Notes under the pieces: generated by a model
Databases searched by the model: none
What the model saw: the letters and a program-made list of their open reading frames with translations, nothing else
What the model was told of the DNA's origin: nothing
In this document: one piece after another, positions 24,385 through 34,408 of the stretch
How positions within the stretch are numbered: position 1 is the stretch's first letter
Layout of the letters: every line of letters starts with the position of its first letter
Source of the DNA: Turritopsis dohrnii
Taxonomy: Eukaryota; Cnidaria; Hydrozoa; Anthoathecata; Oceaniidae
NCBI GenBank assembly: GCA_027922465.2
Contig: BQMF02000018.1
Coordinates: forward strand, 248,001-312,000
Direction: 5' to 3'
Length of the DNA stretch: 64,000 bases
Program-made: the position numbers and the translations under genes

Positions 24385-25358
24385 TTTGCTATATCTATAC
24401 GAAAGCATTAATGTGTTAGCTGCCCTTCCGACTGGCTTTGGAAAGTCATTGATCTACCAATTATTATCAACTTTACCTGTTTTTACTATTGTGGTCTGTT
24501 CCCTCGATCATAGAAGATCAAATTAAAACATTAGAGAAAAGAGGAATCGTTGTAGGGGTTGTAGGTCTTAGTTCTCATGAAAACGCTGTATTGTTATTTG
24601 AAAAGAATTTTATAAATAGTGTTGGTGGTCTTGCTGGTGAGATTGAAATTCCAGAAATTGTCAGAAATCGAAAAGTGGAAGTAATGTTTGCCCATTCAGA
24701 AGCTCTCTTCTTAGTACTTATGGACGAAAACTCCTTAAATCACCTCCATTTCAAAAGAGAGTTGTTGCTTTATGTCATTGATGAAGCTCATTGCATGAAA
24801 ATATGGTATGCTAGTTATTAGAAATGTGAAATATATGCATTTGTTTTACAACATATCTTCATAAATTCATAATAACAATAATAACTTATAACTTTTCCAA
24901 GATATTATACAAACAAAAATTTCCGTGTTGACTACAAAGATTTGGTAGTACGAACAATATTAAATGATGTTGTAACACTATGTGTAACTGCCACTGCAAA
25001 TGACCAGCTGATGTGGAAGATCAAAGAAAGTCTTGTGCTTCCAAGTGATAATTTGAAAATAGCTAAAGCCTATCCAAATTGCACAAACATCTATGGTGGC
25101 AAAAGAGCACTCACCTAAACAAGGGGAGAAAAGCTATGATGACATTTTTAGACCTATTGCGGTAGAGTTAAATAGCCAAAGAGAAAACTATCTAATAAAA
25201 ATAGTTTACATGAAATCAAAATACTGTGCACATACCTGCACTTTTTTCAACATCATTGATAATAAGTATGTGGGAGACAACCAGACTGTTAGTAGGATTT
25301 CATGCTGAAACAACTGTAAGGATGAAAGAAAAACTGAAGAATCATAACTTGATAATGT
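24385..25358 (+). pseudogene. RecQ-like DEAH helicase, decayed
   Basis: The conserved helicase motifs appear in order. Motif I is NVLAALPTGFGKSLIYQLL near 24409-24468. A frameshift is followed by SIIEDQIKTLEKRG, the expected region downstream of motif Ia. Motif II is VIDEAHC (DEAH) near 24775-24795. After a probable intron come NFRVDYKDL and TLCVTATAN (motif III) near 24920-25000. Farther on are IVYMKSKYCAHT and, in another frame, HAETTVRMKEKL ending at a GTAAGC donor-like site at 25358. RecQ helicases unwind DNA 3' to 5' using ATP. This copy lacks the C-terminal RecA lobe and zinc/winged-helix parts and has at least two frameshifts and several stops. Its position inside a TIR element suggests capture and spread by transposition. 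Confidence 0.75.
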
Positions 25359-26867
25359 AAGCCTGTGTCTTACGAAAATCTTGTATGTTTAAGTGGAATT
25401 TTTAACATGTGTTTTTTAATATAGTAATTATTCACTGGCTGTTATTTTCTATAATGAAGAATGATAACTGCATAATACATATTTCAGTATGAGTATTCTA
25501 ATCATTTTTCATACTTCCCTCCAACTTCTTCATAAGGTATCTTTTCTTATAATATGATTGTGTGGATACGGATAATGTGAATATGTTTATATATAATAAA
25601 ACAAGACGACAAATCTTTAAAATTAAGCAAAAGCTTTTCGATATATTATCATCTTCAGTGCTAAAAGTAAAATGTTTTAAATGAACATTTTACTGGAGAT
25701 GATAATATTGAAAAGCTTTTGCTTAATTTTAAAGATTTGCCATCTTGTTTTGCAAACTGGCATACATAATTTGAATATTTTTATAATTAAAAATTTTGTT
25801 ACATGTAATATATATATATAATATATAAGAGTATGTTCATGTGACAAATTGCAACCATTACATTTAAACGGTAAAAACACTTACAAATTTGAACAAATGA
25901 GGCTAAGCCCGACCCTTACCCTCACTAACCCAGACACATTTCTCAAGATTTACACCATGAAGTCTGATGGTTGCAATTTGTCACACAAACCATAGGATAA
26001 TGTTGTATGGTTTTGTGTTGTATAAAACATGGCATTAAAGTAGCAATATGTATTGAAAACTTTTAAGTGTCTGATTAAGTGAGGATTAGATATTGTCATG
26101 TACTGTTGCAGTGAAGTATCACATTTTTCAAATTTAGTGAAAATGTTTATCAGAAAATTAGTTGCATCATGTTTTTGTCATACAAAAACAATGTCTTTAT
26201 AAATACCAGTTACGACTGCAAAATTTCAAAACATCTTGTTGAGTTTACATTCACTTGATGCTACATAGTACTATGTAATACTTATATATCATACTATCTT
26301 CACAGTCTGGATGTCCTTTTACGAAAAAACCTTTTATGTTTATACAGTAATAACTTATCATAATTCATAACAAAGATATTTCTTTCTAGTCATTTATGGA
26401 ATATCTAGGATACAGTTTCTTAAAAAATACATGTATATATACTTAAAATCACAAAAAAAGTATATACTGGTGTATTCAATCAGTTTCACCTGAGGTTTTC
26501 AAATTTTTATGCTGAAGATCTTTCCCAGCTGTGTGAAATATGTACAACAGTTTGTTTAGTTATTGTTGAATTTTGTAAGTTCAACAGATAAGACAAGTTG
26601 GAAAAAATAAGCAGTATAATTATCACAGACTTTTTCAAAAACAACTAGAAGCCATTAGGCTTGAACAATTTCCGCATCAGCCTTGAGAAAATTGCTTTAT
26701 GCTAATTTTCAAAATATCTGAAGGACTTGTACACTCACAAATAACTTGATACAGTCTGGAATTCATCAAATTACTCCCTTCTTTAATTTATTTAACTTAA
26801 TCTTGACAGCTTTGCAACTCACTGTGATATTTCGGGGCCAGTATCTTGCTCATAATGCTTATTCATG
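25359..26867. other. Interior of the RecQ-carrying element, AT-rich, with foldback hairpin
   Basis: No supported gene. A 150-bp foldback occupies 25601-25751: the left arm ACAAATCTTTAAAATTAAGC and AAAAGCTTTT reappear inverted in the right arm (GCTTAATTTTAAAGATTTG). Sequence at 25860-25990 (TTGAACAAATGAGGC) resembles a block at 45718-45790 and is a dispersed repeat. Confidence 0.5.
25601..25751. repeat. Foldback repeat with ~55-bp arms
   Basis: Inverted arms at about 25601-25654 and 25697-25751 share AAATCTTTAAAATTAAGCAA and AAGCTTTT. They enclose a ~40-bp loop which itself contains an inverted AGTAAAATG/CATTTTACT pair. Confidence 0.8.
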
Positions 26868-27780
26868 AAAATTGAAGAACTTTCGAAATTTGGTCCAAAT
26901 TTGGCCTAAATTGCCCAATTTCAGTCAAACCTGACAATATCATTGTTAAATTCGAAATCAGCACCTATCAAATGTGATCCGTGCAAATTTTTGCGAAAAT
27001 TGAAGAACTTCCGAAATTTGGTCCAAATTTGGCCTAAATTGGCCAATTTTAGTCAAACCGGACAAAATCATTGTCAAATTTGATATCAGCACCTTTCAAA
27101 TGTGATCCGTGCAAAATTTCATGAAAATTGAAGAACTTTCGAAATTTGGTCCAAATTTGGCCTAAATTGCCCAATTTTAGTCAAACCTGACAAAATCATT
27201 GTCAAATTTGATATCAGCACCTTTCAAATGTGATCCGTGCAAAATTTCATGAAAATTGAAGAACTTTCGAAATTTGGTCCAAATTTGGCCTAAATTGCCC
27301 AATTTCAGTCAAACCTGACAATATCATTGTTAAATTCGAAATCAGCACCTATCAAATGTGATCCGTGCAAATTTTTGCGAAAATTGAAGAACTTTCGAAA
27401 TTTGGTCCAAATTTGGCCTAAATTGGCCAATTTTAGTCAAACCTGACAAAATCATTGTCAAATTTGATATCAGCACCTTTCAAATGTGATCCGTGCAAAA
27501 TTTCATGAAAATTGAAGAACTTTCGAAATTTGGTCCAAATTTGGCCTAAATTGGCCAATTTTAGTCAAACCTGGCAATATCATTGTCAAATTTAAAATCA
27601 GCACCTTTCAAATGTGATCCGTGCAAATTTTTATGAAAATTGAAGAACTTTCGAAATTTGGTCCAAATTTGGCCTAAATTGGCCAATTTTAGTCAAACCT
27701 GGCAAAATCATTGTCAAATTCGAAATCAGCACCTTTCAATTGTGCTCTGTGCAAATTTTCATGAAAATTGGTCAACTGGA
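26868..27780 (+). repeat. 128-bp minisatellite, seven copies plus a partial one
   Basis: Units start AAAATTGAAGAACTT at about 26868, 26996, 27123, 27251, 27380, 27508 and 27635, with a partial copy at 27764. Each contains TTTGGTCCAAATTTGGCC and ends ATGTGATCCGTGCAAA. Two sequence variants alternate in places (CACCTATCAAATG versus CACCTTTCAAATG), which suggests past expansion by multi-unit duplication. There are no spacers, so it is not a CRISPR-like array. Confidence 0.95.
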
Positions 27781-27854
27781 AGTCCTAATTTGACCAAATT
27801 TGCGAATTCGGCAACGATGTCATGTAAACGCTGCACGAAAACGTTCATAACTTG

Positions 27855-27880
27855 GAGGAGTAGTAGTAGTAGTAGTAGGA
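27855..27880. repeat. AGT trinucleotide microsatellite
   Basis: A short run of GTAGTAGTAGTAGTAG lies between the minisatellite and the right inverted repeat of the surrounding element. Confidence 0.85.
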
Positions 27881-28045
27881 GAAACCACGGGTATATTAAA
27901 TACTTTACTCCACCACGGGTGTCCTAAAGTCAACAAACGGCCTTGCTTATACTTCGACCAATCAGATTGCAATTTTAATCGGCGTTCGCCAGGGTCTTCT
28001 TCGCCGCCGTCCGTATTATCGAAAAGGCAAGAAACCCTGGGTACG

Positions 28046-28248
28046 AAGTTGCATCACTGCTACAGCTTTCATTTTCTGATTCATCAGATGTGGCATCCCA
28101 TGACTCAAGAATCTTAGCTGGTTTACATTCAGTACATTCATTCGTTATACATGGAATATTTTTGGATTCACACTAATATTTCTCAACGATATCATGTGCA
28201 TTTGTTGGGTGTCCATGTTTTCTTTTGCGGACTGCTTTTAGCATTAGG
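28046..28248 (-). pseudogene. Transposase-like gene, Cys-rich N-terminal fragment
   Basis: The minus strand encodes LKAVRKRKHGHPTNAHDIVEK, then an in-frame TAG, then a Cys-rich segment (CESKNIPCITNECTECK) and an acidic Asp/Glu/Ser stretch reaching the TA target of the 3.9-kb element. Across that element the frame resumes with a further acidic segment at 24176. The Cys pattern suggests a zinc-binding module upstream of the nuclease-like domain. The stop codon shows the copy is dead. Confidence 0.6.
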
Positions 28249-28652
28249 GAGCTTAAGCAATCGCAACGGCAACGAAGACGGCGACGTGTTTAAAACAAAA
28301 GCTTTGTGCTCTATGTGGAATTTGTTTTGAAAGGGAATCTACTACTTATGAGACCATTGGGAAAATTTTATAAGATAATTACATCATTAACATATTTGCA
28401 TGTTCTATGCACAACGTGAAAAGTCATGATTTGAAGTCGTACTGACAACGGAGACGCAATTATAGAGAAAGTCTTTTTCTCTTATGTAGATTTTACAGAA
28501 GCTCGATAACTTTCTAGTCGTTATAAGTTTATCAATTGAATAAGTTCTCCAATAAAAATAAGTTCTTCAAAATACTATTCACAAGTACTTTTATTATTTT
28601 GTTCTTTTTGCTCACGTCGTCGTCCACGTTGCCGTCGTAGTTGCTTAAGCTC
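28249..28652. mobile_element. 404-bp MITE with GAGCTTAAGCAA ends
   Basis: The terminal inverted repeat GAGCTTAAGCAATCG at the left matches the inverse of CGTAGTTGCTTAAGCTC at the right, extending inward with AACGGCAACG(A) and (C)GTTGCCGTCG. The interior has no coding capacity. It splits the transposase-like gene between the segments at 28046-28248 and 28653-28885. Flanking TTAAT/CTAAT sequence suggests a short target duplication. Confidence 0.8.
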
Positions 28653-28885
28653 ACTATTAATGAGGCATTTTCACAAACCTCGCACAGACACGACGTATCT
28701 GGGATGTCTTTTTGCAAGATAATCTGCTTTTTACCTTTAATGAAATGGTAAAACCTGCTGAAAGATAATGGTTCTCCAAATTCATTTTTGTAACCTGCAA
28801 CACCATTGATTATCTCTAAGGCATCTCGTAAGGACCAAAGGAGATATCTCTTCTGAGCATACTGTTTGCAATGGTTTCTTTAAGG
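28653..28885 (-). pseudogene. Transposase-like gene, N-terminal fragment
   Basis: The minus strand is open for over 70 codons, with segments KRYLLWSLRDALEIINGV, GEPLSFSRFYHFIKGKKQ and SCLCEVCENASL, leading directly into the MITE at 28249-28652. Continuity with the next fragment after excising the MITE supports one original gene running from about 28.9 kb down to 22.1 kb. A CTTTTTTGCAG acceptor-like sequence lies just upstream at about 28899, so an earlier exon or a frameshift is possible. Confidence 0.6.
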
Positions 28886-28944
28886 AGCTGCAAAAAAGAG
28901 CGGAAAGTATCTATAATTGCTCAAAACCCAAGTTCAGTATAAAC

Positions 28945-29474
28945 CTGTCGGACGGATTTTCATGTTGAACTTCCCTAATTTGTAGACCCCACTTGATCGT
29001 TTTTGTCGCGATAGTCATGTTTATTGATTATTTTCAAAGTGATTGATAGTAATGGAAATAAATTTATTTGCTACTTTAGTGTAGATGGTTGATAGATCAT
29101 TCGTCTTGAAAATTACGATAAAACTGTCGGACGGACTAAACATTTTAAAGTTACTTTATAACAAATGCCATGTTTTGAACAATTTTGAAACTGATTGAAT
29201 ATGACACATGCAATACGAAGTGATGATTCTGTAGGTTTATAGCGTTGCTGCACTTCTGCATACTCATTTTGTTTAATATTTCGATATTGATAAATCTGTC
29301 GGACGGATGAACGCACATTGCATGGGTGCAAAATGACAAAACATTTTAAGTTTGATTTTATTTATTTCATTTTCGTGACTCACAAGGCAAGGAATTGAAA
29401 AAATTTGGCTTTAAAAATTGATCTAACTGTTATTTGAGCTTGAAATAAATGATATCCAATTGTCCGTCCGACAG
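28945..29474. repeat. CTGTCGGACGGA motif cluster, right side
   Basis: Forward copies at 28945, 29124 and 29296 and an inverted copy at 29463-29474, spaced 166-180 bp apart. This mirrors the left cluster and places the transposase-like gene between arrays of the same motif. No gene lies in the cluster. Confidence 0.65.
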
Positions 29475-30031
29475 TTTAAAATGTTCAATAGGGATTGGAA
29501 AAGTGCAATAAAATGTGGAGAAATGTGAAAATATGGTACTGAATGAGAATATTTTCTTGATCATGGATGCCTATACTCACTGTAAGACCCTAAATTATAT
29601 TAAATTTTTGAAAAAAAAATCGGTTGGCTGTGATGACGAAATACAAAATATGCTCATTACTGACGCAACATCGTAGAACATTTTGCAGAACATAAAACGT
29701 AAATATTTTAAAATATGACGCTCTTGGGGATTCGGTAACAAACTGCAAAACGTCATTATAACGTTAGTTATTACTTAAACAATTGTTATTGTTACTTCTT
29801 TTGTCCTTTCTAACATCATAACGTTATTCAAATTACGCTGCATGGTTTGTTATCAAAATCCCCTAGAGCTTCACAAATATCTTAGGCACTGTTTGTATGT
29901 GGTGGTGTGTCGTCTTTTTAAAAAAAACTTTTCCTGAAAATGGTAAGATACAACCAAAGATCGTGGGGCAAATAGAAACAAATCTAATTTTTATCCTTCA
30001 CGTATTTACTATTAAAACATATTATTCCAGT
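29475..30031. other. Intergenic, no gene recognised
   Basis: AT-rich sequence with only short open frames. Nothing was recognised apart from its position between the motif cluster and the Penelope-like fragment. Confidence 0.4.
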
Positions 30032-30620
30032 TTAAAAATTTTTTTTCATATATGTAATGCTTACCTGAGGTTTCCTGCAAATTATAGCAATTCTGTTTGT
30101 AAAACCCAACGATTGAATTTTGTATTTATAACACACTAGACCAACAATATTCTTTAATTTGTATTTGTATGTTCCAGAATACAACAGGTTGGTACATTCA
30201 TCAATAGCTTCATATATAGGGACATTTGTATATAAAGACGAAACATCAAAGCTTATTAATGCCTCGTCTTCCTGTAGTTTGATATTAGGTAAACTGTCCG
30301 AGATACTTTTAGTTGAAGAATTGATGCTGCATTCGTTCACTACCGATAACCACTCCGCAACCTGGACTGCAATCTTGTGGTAAGATGAACCAGGCATCGA
30401 TAGAACAGGTCTGACTGGAACGTTTGGTTTATGAATTTTTGCCAAGCCATATAGCCTTGGCGGTTGACTGCCCACTGGTTTCAGCTTCAAGTATAACTAT
30501 TCTGAAATCTTTTTGTCATTTTTCAGATTTTTTAAAAATGACGTCACTCGTTCTTCCCTCCCCTTCAAAAGTTGATTTTTCTCATTTTTTGTTCTGGGTA
30601 CCAGTTTTTCGAAAGGGAAT
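30032..30620 (-). pseudogene. Penelope-like element reverse transcriptase fragment
   Basis: The minus strand encodes the early part of a Penelope-type RT. First comes VTSFLKNLKNDKKISE followed by an in-frame stop, then PPRLYGLAKIHKPNVPVRPV, SSYHKIAVQVAEWL, and the catalytic-motif-A-like segment ISFDVSSLYTNVPI with its Asp. Penelope-like RTs copy RNA into DNA at chromosomal nicks. Here the sequence degenerates soon after motif A: the YxDD motif and GIY-YIG nuclease are absent. It is a truncated, inactivated insertion. Sequence near its inner end (TGTGTTATAAATA preceded by TTGTTGGTCTAG) reappears inverted at 30885-30912. Confidence 0.75.
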
Positions 30621-30832
30621 TATTGATTGAAGAAGCGTTATATAAAACAACTGAAACCAACAATTAGCACCAAGGAGGAGTATAAAAGTCACACGCTTGG
30701 TATTAAATTTTGAACTGAACTCCACATTGACGTGTGTTATCATTTTACTGTATATAGTTGTCTGAATTATTGCAGAGTTTTTATAGTGTATATGTTTGTT
30801 TTATCTGTTTTTATACTGATTTTTATTGATTT

Positions 30833-30905
30833 TAGATACCTGATGATGGCAGAAATGTCGAAATATATTGTACAAATGAAATAATATTGTTGGTCTAGTG
30901 TGTTA
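30833..30905 (+). ncRNA. Candidate degenerate hammerhead ribozyme (Penelope-associated)
   Basis: The core boxes CTGATGA (30840-30846) and GAAA (30860-30863) are present. Between them GGC and GTC could form a three-pair stem II with one extra T. AUAU on both sides could form stem III. TAGA...AC upstream and GT...TCTA downstream could form a stem I with an internal loop. Penelope-like elements are known to carry small hammerhead motifs. The extra base at position 10.1 makes activity uncertain. It abuts the repeat shared with the RT fragment at 30.1 kb. Confidence 0.35.
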
Positions 30906-32715
30906 TAAATATAATATTGATTGCCACAATGTTCCTGTGTTACAGATTAAATTTTGATCCATTAGATAAATGGTTTCTTTATTACAGCGTCAATCTGTGT
31001 CTGCGCCTCCTCTTGCAATAGTGCTTGGCATCTAATCTCTCTAAAGTCTCCATCGTCTCACTTTTTAATCTTGTATAGCTATGTTTCAGGTCTTTGAGGG
31101 GTGATAAAAAAAGTCGTAAGTGTTTAGAACTATTCCATACACTTCTTATAACACACCATGTAACAGGGCTTCTCAGTTAACTATGGTAATGTTTCATTTA
31201 CTACAAAGTACAGCAGTCTTGTGGTGTTGCAAATCAAGACATAAATAATAGTGGAATTGCGACGGATTATATATCATCATCAAAATTAAAAAATTATTAA
31301 TTACGAAAATTGCTATTAATCTTGTTTGCAGTTTAATCCTGCGTTTAATATGCACACGTTATCGTCTGTTAGTGTTATGAGTGGTAGAGACGCAGTTTCG
31401 ATATTGCTCTGTTTTTAAGTGAGTATCGTTTATTCTTTTATCCATGGGCTTCCGTCAGCAATGATTAGTTCTTCTACCTACTAGAACCTGACGGACATAT
31501 TAACCACTTATTGCTCTAGCTTTGTTGAAGCCAAAAAAACATACTGCATGATTTTGAGTTATTACATTTATTACAAATGCCAGCTTTTGAATGCGGCGTT
31601 TATTGCAAAATGAAATATTATATAAAAGCAGACTTTAAGCAACAATGTTTTCTTTCCCTAAAAAACGTTTCAAAAGATTGTTCGAAAATGTTTCACACAA
31701 AACATATGTTCACATTATACAAAAATGTCAACGAATACTAATATCATTGTCGCCGTTCTCTTCTATGAGATGAAAACGTTCATAGCTTTCGCTGACATCA
31801 CATAAAATTTGAAACGTTTTTTCAGCATTTGAGCGGTTATTTTCTTGATGTCCATCTACAGTGTGCACACAGTGTTGGAACAATATCATTGGAAATGTTT
31901 CATATCCGTTTATGTTTATTGATATTGTTTTGCCTTTGTGTGCTCATCGGATACTTTCTATTTTGTTCAAACTTGATTTTTGATTACATCAAGTCTCCCA
32001 TTTTTAGGTTTTAAGTTCCCTACTTTCATGTGTTTCCGTTACCTGTTTTGCACCAGTTGAACAAAACGAATCCTTTTTATACGATTGGAATGTAGAAGAA
32101 GATGAAAATTTTAGTGAAACATTTACCGATAGAACTGTCAAAGCACCTAGCATTTTTTAAAGATACGAGAATTTGGATTAATTTTCTCCCCTGCGCAATT
32201 AATTACACATCAATTAAAATTCATGCAAACGTGGAAGAACGTGGACGAACGTGGAAGAAACTATTTAAACTATTTCTTGTTTAGACTGCTTTTCAAGATG
32301 GGACGTTTTTTACAAATCTTCGGCTATAAGTGAGGCGTTTAATAGAGGGCGGCGTCCATCAGAGGGTGGCGTTTATTACAGGAAATATAGTATTCATAAA
32401 CGGTCCGTAATTTGTGTACTTAGATATTTGCAATTATGAAAAAACATGCCAGCTGTTATCAGAAAAATTGCAATTGAATGTAACATCAGATTCATGTTTA
32501 CGATCGTGTCAAAAAGTTTTAAATTTCAAAAGTTTTAAAATCTTCACATTAGTATGTTAAAATGAAAACAGCTTTGATATTGAAAGTAACACTTAAAAGT
32601 TATCTGTATCAGGTCATGTTCCACATGATCAAACATGCTGTGATTTGCGAAAAGTTGCATTTCCGGTTATGGAATAATCATTTTTGAATTTTCTCAGCAA
32701 TACCGTGGTTGCAAA
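30906..32715. other. Intergenic with short dispersed repeats
   Basis: No gene was recognised. CCATGGGCTTCCGTCAGCAA with ATTAGTTCTTCTACC at 31440-31480 resembles a block at 43829-43860. A GGCGTTTATT(A/G)CA motif occurs near 31592 and 32372 with related copies (GAGGGCGGCGTCCATCAGAG) near 32345, possibly marking the ends of a degenerate element. Confidence 0.4.
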
Positions 32716-34408
32716 ATGCTTTTGTGTTTTCTTGTGTTACTACCGGTTGTTTTCTCTTGTTTTCAAAAACATGATCCATATCATCATCACAGTAAAGTGG
32801 CGAGAGTGAAGGACAAAACTGGAGGCAAACGATTTGATGTTAGCATGACTCCACATGGAGTGTTTGTTTCATATAACCATCTGCATCCAGAACAGGTACG
32901 TATGAAAATGACATAGATGGCAACTAATGACCTTCTTCCGTTCATAAGAATCGACATCGAAATGGAAACATCTGCAATTTTTTTTGTTGATCTGTCATTT
33001 GGTTACTTTACATTTTTAGGCGGTTGATCTACCTACAGTTCCTATTTCGCAAAACTACGATAATGGTAGCCCTCACCTAAGTGGTCCGTATATGATCAAT
33101 GGATACAATGGCGGAACTTTAGATTTTATTCATGGTAAATTGAATGCTCCATTCACTGAACTGCATAACGAAGACGATTATGCTGACTTCAAGCCAGCAT
33201 CAAGCCAACAACACATTGATGCAGATCTTTACAATCATTTTGATTCGCATTCAGATCAACATCAGCAAGAAAATAGTTTGAATGCGCCTGATTCTCGCGA
33301 TGAAATAGATCTACACTATCACCAACCATCGCATCACGACAACGAACACGAAAATGAAAGTGCAGAGCGAAGACACTTCAATCCTTTGAATGAGCATATG
33401 AATTTCCGCGAACAACTATTTCATCCAAACCATGCAGATGAGCTCCATGCAGCAATTCATGATCATCAACATGAATACCACAAGCAGTTCAATGAATATT
33501 TTGATCATCCTCTAAGTTCGACTAATCAAGGCTATGAGCAAATTGCACCAGGAAATTTAGATCATTTTCATACAAGACCCCATCTTCACTATGACGATTT
33601 CAATGAAGCGCCTGGAAATCATTTTCATTCTGGACCGTATTTTGACGACTATTCAAATCTCCCGCCATATCATATGAAACCCTACTTACATTATGGAGGA
33701 GATGGAAACCATTTTGATGATTATCATTTCCGTGGATTTGACCTGCACAACGACCCTCATGATACCGCGAATGTTGGAAACAATTTTTGGCACCAAAATA
33801 TATATCCCTTGTTGCAAGATCATTTAACGGGAAAAATTCCGATTTCTCACCGATTCCCTCCACATGTTGGGGTTAAAGGACAGGTACCTTCTAGTTTTCT
33901 CACACCATATGGTTTCATTGAAGGCAATATCAATGATTTTTCTCAGAGGGACTTGGTAATTGCACCAGAAAAAGTGATTGAAACGATTGATCGATTACGA
34001 AGGAGAAAGAAGAAGAAAAACAAAACACAAGTTCATAAGAAATTAAAATCCAAATGGAAGGGAAAAACCATCCGAAACAAAAATACAAGAAAACACGGAG
34101 AGACTGGAGGGACAGAAAAGCGAGAAAAAGATTCAAAAAGGAACAAAGCAGCAGAAGGTGAAACAAATGCTTCCCAGGTTAGAGAACTACTGGAAACGAT
34201 CAACAAGTTTGACAGTGATTTGAAGAATGATTCAACACAAACGAAACAGGCGAATTTTATCGACGTTTCAGCTGATAAAGAAAACACCGCGAAACGAGAG
34301 GAAAACGAACACAACAAAAGAAATAAATTTGAAAGCGGTGTTATGAGAGCCGTCATTCCAATGAAGAAAAAGTTTACTAATGTGAAGCATCCAATCAAAA
34401 GCGATTAA
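32716..34408 (+). CDS. Secreted His/Asp-rich protein, two exons (family member 3)
   Basis: Exons are 32716-32895 and 33020-34408 with a 124-nt phase-0 intron (GTACGT...TTTTAG), giving 522 residues. The signal peptide is MLLCFLVLLPVVFSC. A GKRFDV site suggests processing after Lys-Arg, followed by MTPHGVFVSYNH at the end of exon 1, which matches MTPNGLFINY in the gene at 35.5 kb. Exon 2 is strongly His/Asp/Asn-rich. NQGYEQIAP lies near residue 229, FWHQNIYPLLQDHLTGK near 316, then HVGVKGQ, then a Lys/Arg-rich tail beginning with RRRKKKKNK. It is a clear paralogue of the gene that follows 1 kb downstream on the same strand. Secretion is well supported. Function is unknown; a metal-binding or matrix role is inferred from His and Asp content. 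Confidence 0.85.

Larger units (their letters stand above)
24179..28041. mobile_element. 3.9-kb TIR transposon carrying a RecQ-like helicase remnant
   Basis: The ends are ~70-bp terminal inverted repeats: 24179-24247 begins CCCAGGGTTTCTTGCCTTTT and 27971-28041 is its inverse, both including CGGCGAACGCCGATT-type inner sequence with a few mismatches. Each side is flanked by TA, consistent with a TA target duplication. Removing the element plus one TA rejoins the surrounding minus-strand reading frame without a stop at the junction, which supports these borders. Contents are a decayed RecQ-like helicase (24385-25358), a foldback hairpin (25601-25751) and a 128-bp tandem repeat (26868-27780). No transposase was recognised. 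Confidence 0.75.

Noticed and set aside
26868..27780. Regular repeats resembling a CRISPR array
   Set aside because: Units are contiguous 128-bp tandem copies without unique spacers, in a eukaryotic transposon.
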